Assembly: GCF_020400725.1 (NCBI RefSeq)
Contig: NZ_JAINVG010000058.1
Coordinates: 1-48,588 of the forward strand
Direction of reading: 5' to 3'
DNA: 48,588 nucleotides
From: Streptomyces sp. NK15101
GTDB taxonomy: Bacteria > Actinomycetota > Actinomycetes > Streptomycetales > Streptomycetaceae
Shown: piece after piece, positions 46,976-48,588 of the stretch
Numbering within the stretch: position 1 is the first letter of the stretch
Layout: each line of letters begins with the position of its first letter
Notes under the pieces: model-generated
Told to the model about the DNA's origin: nothing
The model's input: the letters and a program-made list of their open reading frames with translations, nothing else
Databases searched by the model: none
Translations under genes and position numbers: made by a program

Positions 46976-47944
46976 GTGAGCACCTTGAAGAACGCGCCGA
47001 GCAGCCCGGCGCCCGCTTTCGCGGACCGCCCGATCTCGCTCACCGCCCCGAGCGGCATCGACCGCGCCGCCCACCACCGCCTCGACGAGGCGTGGCTGGC
47101 GGCGGCCTGGAGCCACCCCACGACCCGGGTCTTCGTGGTCTCCGGCGGCCAGGTGCTGATCGACGACCGCCCCGACGGCACCACCGAGATCGTGATGACC
47201 CCGGCCTTCGAGGCCCCGGTCACCGAGACCCACCGCTACTTCCTGGGCACGGACGCCGACGGCGTCTCCTACTTCGCGCTCCAGAAGGACTCCCTGCCCG
47301 GCCGCATGGACCAGTCCGCGCGCCCCGCCGGACTGCGCGAGGCCGGACTGCTGCTCTCCGACCGCGACGCGGCCCTCATGGTGCACGCCGTGGCCCTGGA
47401 GAACTGGCAGCGCCTCCACCGCTTCTGCTCGCGCTGCGGCGAGCGCACGGTCGTCGCGGCCGCCGGTCACGTCCGCCGCTGCCAGGCCTGCGGCGCCGAG
47501 CACTACCCGCGCACCGACCCCGCGGTGATCATGCTGGTCACCGACGACCAGGACCGGGCGCTGCTCGGCCGTCAGGTGCACTGGCCCGAGGGCCGCTTCT
47601 CGACCCTCGCCGGCTTCGTGGAGCCGGGCGAGTCGATCGAGGCGTCGGTGGCCCGCGAGGTCTTCGAGGAGGCCGGCGTCACGGTCGGCGAGGTCGAGTA
47701 CGTCGCCAGCCAGCCCTGGCCGTTCCCGTCCAGCCTGATGCTGGGCTTCTTCGCCCGCGCCACGTCGTCCGAGATAAACGTGGACGGCGAGGAGATCCAC
47801 GAGGCCCGCTGGTTCTCCCGCGAGGACCTGGCGGCCGCCTTCGAGTCCGGCGAGGTCCTGCCGCCGTACGGCATCTCGATCGCCTCCCGGCTGATCGAGC
47901 GCTGGTACGGCAAGCCGCTCCCGAAGCCGGGCGACGTGGTCTGA
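46976..47944 (+). CDS. nudC: NADH pyrophosphatase / NAD-RNA decapping Nudix enzyme (NudC)
   Basis: 322 residues from GTG 46976. Zinc ribbon CSRCGERT...CQACGAEHYPR, Nudix box GFVEPGESIEASVAREVFEEAG, and the SQPWPFPSSLMLGF signature specific to NudC. It hydrolyses NAD(H) to NMN(H) and AMP and removes NAD caps from RNA. It sits 35 bp after the dipeptidase. In mycobacteria nudC also closes the adnAB region. Confidence 0.94.
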   Translation: MSTLKNAPSSPAPAFADRPISLTAPSGIDRAAHHRLDEAWLAAAWSHPTTRVFVVSGGQVLIDDRPDGTTEIVMTPAFEAPVTETHRYFLGTDADGVSYFALQKDSLPGRMDQSARPAGLREAGLLLSDRDAALMVHAVALENWQRLHRFCSRCGERTVVAAAGHVRRCQACGAEHYPRTDPAVIMLVTDDQDRALLGRQVHWPEGRFSTLAGFVEPGESIEASVAREVFEEAGVTVGEVEYVASQPWPFPSSLMLGFFARATSSEINVDGEEIHEARWFSREDLAAAFESGEVLPPYGISIASRLIERWYGKPLPKPGDVV

Positions 47945-47979
47945 CGCGGTCCGCGCGCTCCGCGCGCCCGGCCCATGAG

Positions 47980-48016
47980 GAAGTCCCCGCTCCGGCGCCG
48001 CCGGACCGGGGACTTC
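47980..48016. terminator. Bidirectional terminator
   Basis: GAAGTCCCCG pairs with CGGGGACTTC, continuing inward with TCCGGC/GCCGGA and a GCC loop. It lies between convergent nudC and the acyltransferase gene. Confidence 0.85.
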
Positions 48017-48026
48017 TCCGTGGTGC

Positions 48027-48588
48027 TCACAGGTGGGTGAGGTGGCGCTTGAGGTACCGGGCGAGCGGCCGTTCGACGAGACGGTGGACCAGGTACGACA
48101 GCATCAGCATCCCGAGCAGCACGGCGACGAGCAGCACCCACGGGGGGACCCGCCCCGCGAAGCGGGTGAAGAACTCCCAGCCGATGACCTCGTGCAGCAG
48201 GTACAGGGGGTAGGTCAGCGCCCCGGCGACCGGCAGCCACCTCCACCGGATGCCGGAGAGCCTGCGGGTGGCGACCAGCGCCATCACCCCGAAGAAGGCG
48301 GCGAGCACGACGAGCACGGGCCACGCCGGCCGGTCGCCGAGGAAGGCGAGCCCCTTGAACTTGTCGACGGAGGGCGCGAGCGAGGCGCAGTAGCAGAACC
48401 CGACGACGCCCCAGAGCATCAGGCTCGGGCGGAACCGGTACATCAGGTGGAACGCCATGCCGGCGATGAAGAACCAGCTGTACTCGGGGATCAGGAGCAG
48501 GCGCAGCGGGCCGGGCGCGGCCGGGGCGACCAGGACGGTGGCCGCTCCCCAGACGCAGCAGAACAGCAGCACCCTGCGGTACGTCAGC
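48027..48588 (-). CDS. Membrane acyltransferase family 3 protein, C-terminal part
   Basis: The stop is at 48027; the gene continues beyond the right edge, so only the last 187 residues are seen. They hold several membrane helices (LLFCCVWGAATVLVA, YSWFFIAGMAFHLMYRF, WPVLVVLAAFFGVMALVA, GALTYPLYLLHEVIGWEFF, WVLLVAVLLGMLMLSYLVHRLVERPLARYLKR). The LTYPLYLLHE and HRLVERPLARYL motifs are characteristic of the OafA/OatA acyltransferase-3 family, which O-acylates cell-wall or secreted sugars. Substrate unknown. Confidence 0.88.
   Translation of the reverse strand, partial: LTYRRVLLFCCVWGAATVLVAPAAPGPLRLLLIPEYSWFFIAGMAFHLMYRFRPSLMLWGVVGFCYCASLAPSVDKFKGLAFLGDRPAWPVLVVLAAFFGVMALVATRRLSGIRWRWLPVAGALTYPLYLLHEVIGWEFFTRFAGRVPPWVLLVAVLLGMLMLSYLVHRLVERPLARYLKRHLTHL

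Noticed and set aside
1..48588. tRNA, rRNA, integrase, insertion-sequence and prophage genes
   Set aside because: Looked for by eye on both strands; none found with acceptable support.

Overview
The window is chromosomal DNA of a high-GC actinomycete, almost certainly a Streptomyces. GC is very high, third codon positions are nearly all G or C, GTG starts are frequent, and several gene families are typical of the group (DUF3107, DUF6758-like, DUF3152, DUF3492, tandem AdnA/AdnB helicase-nucleases). It reads as core chromosome: I found no integrase, transposase, phage gene, CRISPR array, rRNA or tRNA. Two genes are cut by the edges: mrp on the left and an acyltransferase on the right.

Layout. 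1-5.3 kb: mrp, a DUF1003 membrane protein, a soluble MgtE/CBS protein, a small lipoprotein and corA, a magnesium/metal-related block. 5.7-11.3 kb: a SUFU-domain protein, a zinc-finger-like protein, a PHP phosphoesterase, MarC, a 50-residue conserved protein, a NYN nuclease-like protein and an alpha/beta hydrolase. 11.3-17.6 kb: a palindromic repeat array, a DEAD-box helicase with a very long basic repeat tail, a MiaE-like ferritin-fold protein, a small membrane protein, DUF3107, a TetR regulator and a small acidic protein. 17.7-20.3 kb: a hydrolase and a DUF3152 protease-like protein. 20.3-26.1 kb: a peptide-type ABC transporter operon behind a textbook promoter, a short leaderless ORF and alternative hairpins. 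26.2-31.3 kb: a four-gene polysaccharide cluster (PelF-like glycosyltransferase, polytopic protein, sugar epimerase, spherulin-4 hydrolase). 31.4-37 kb: MoeZ, a secreted tripeptidyl-peptidase-like hydrolase and a pseudokinase/flippase fusion. 37.1-48.6 kb: an alkyltransferase-like protein, AdnA, a secreted LppX-like protein, AdnB, an M20 dipeptidase, NudC and the partial acyltransferase.

The stretch DEAD-box / MiaE-like / DUF3107 / TetR / MoeZ / ATL / AdnA / AdnB / NudC has the same gene content as the Mycobacterium tuberculosis rhlE-to-nudC region (from memory), which supports the identifications and points to the polysaccharide and transporter blocks as lineage additions.

Most noteworthy: (1) the minimal Pel-like/galactosaminoglycan-like cluster with an unrecognised membrane partner; (2) a candidate attenuator with a 31-residue leaderless ORF ahead of the ABC transporter; (3) a helicase whose conserved Q motif requires a CTG start; (4) a 48-bp palindromic intergenic repeat that also lies in frame inside adnA; (5) a uORF-bearing corA leader; (6) at least nine genes with a TANNNT box 6-7 nt before the start codon, implying widespread leaderless transcription.
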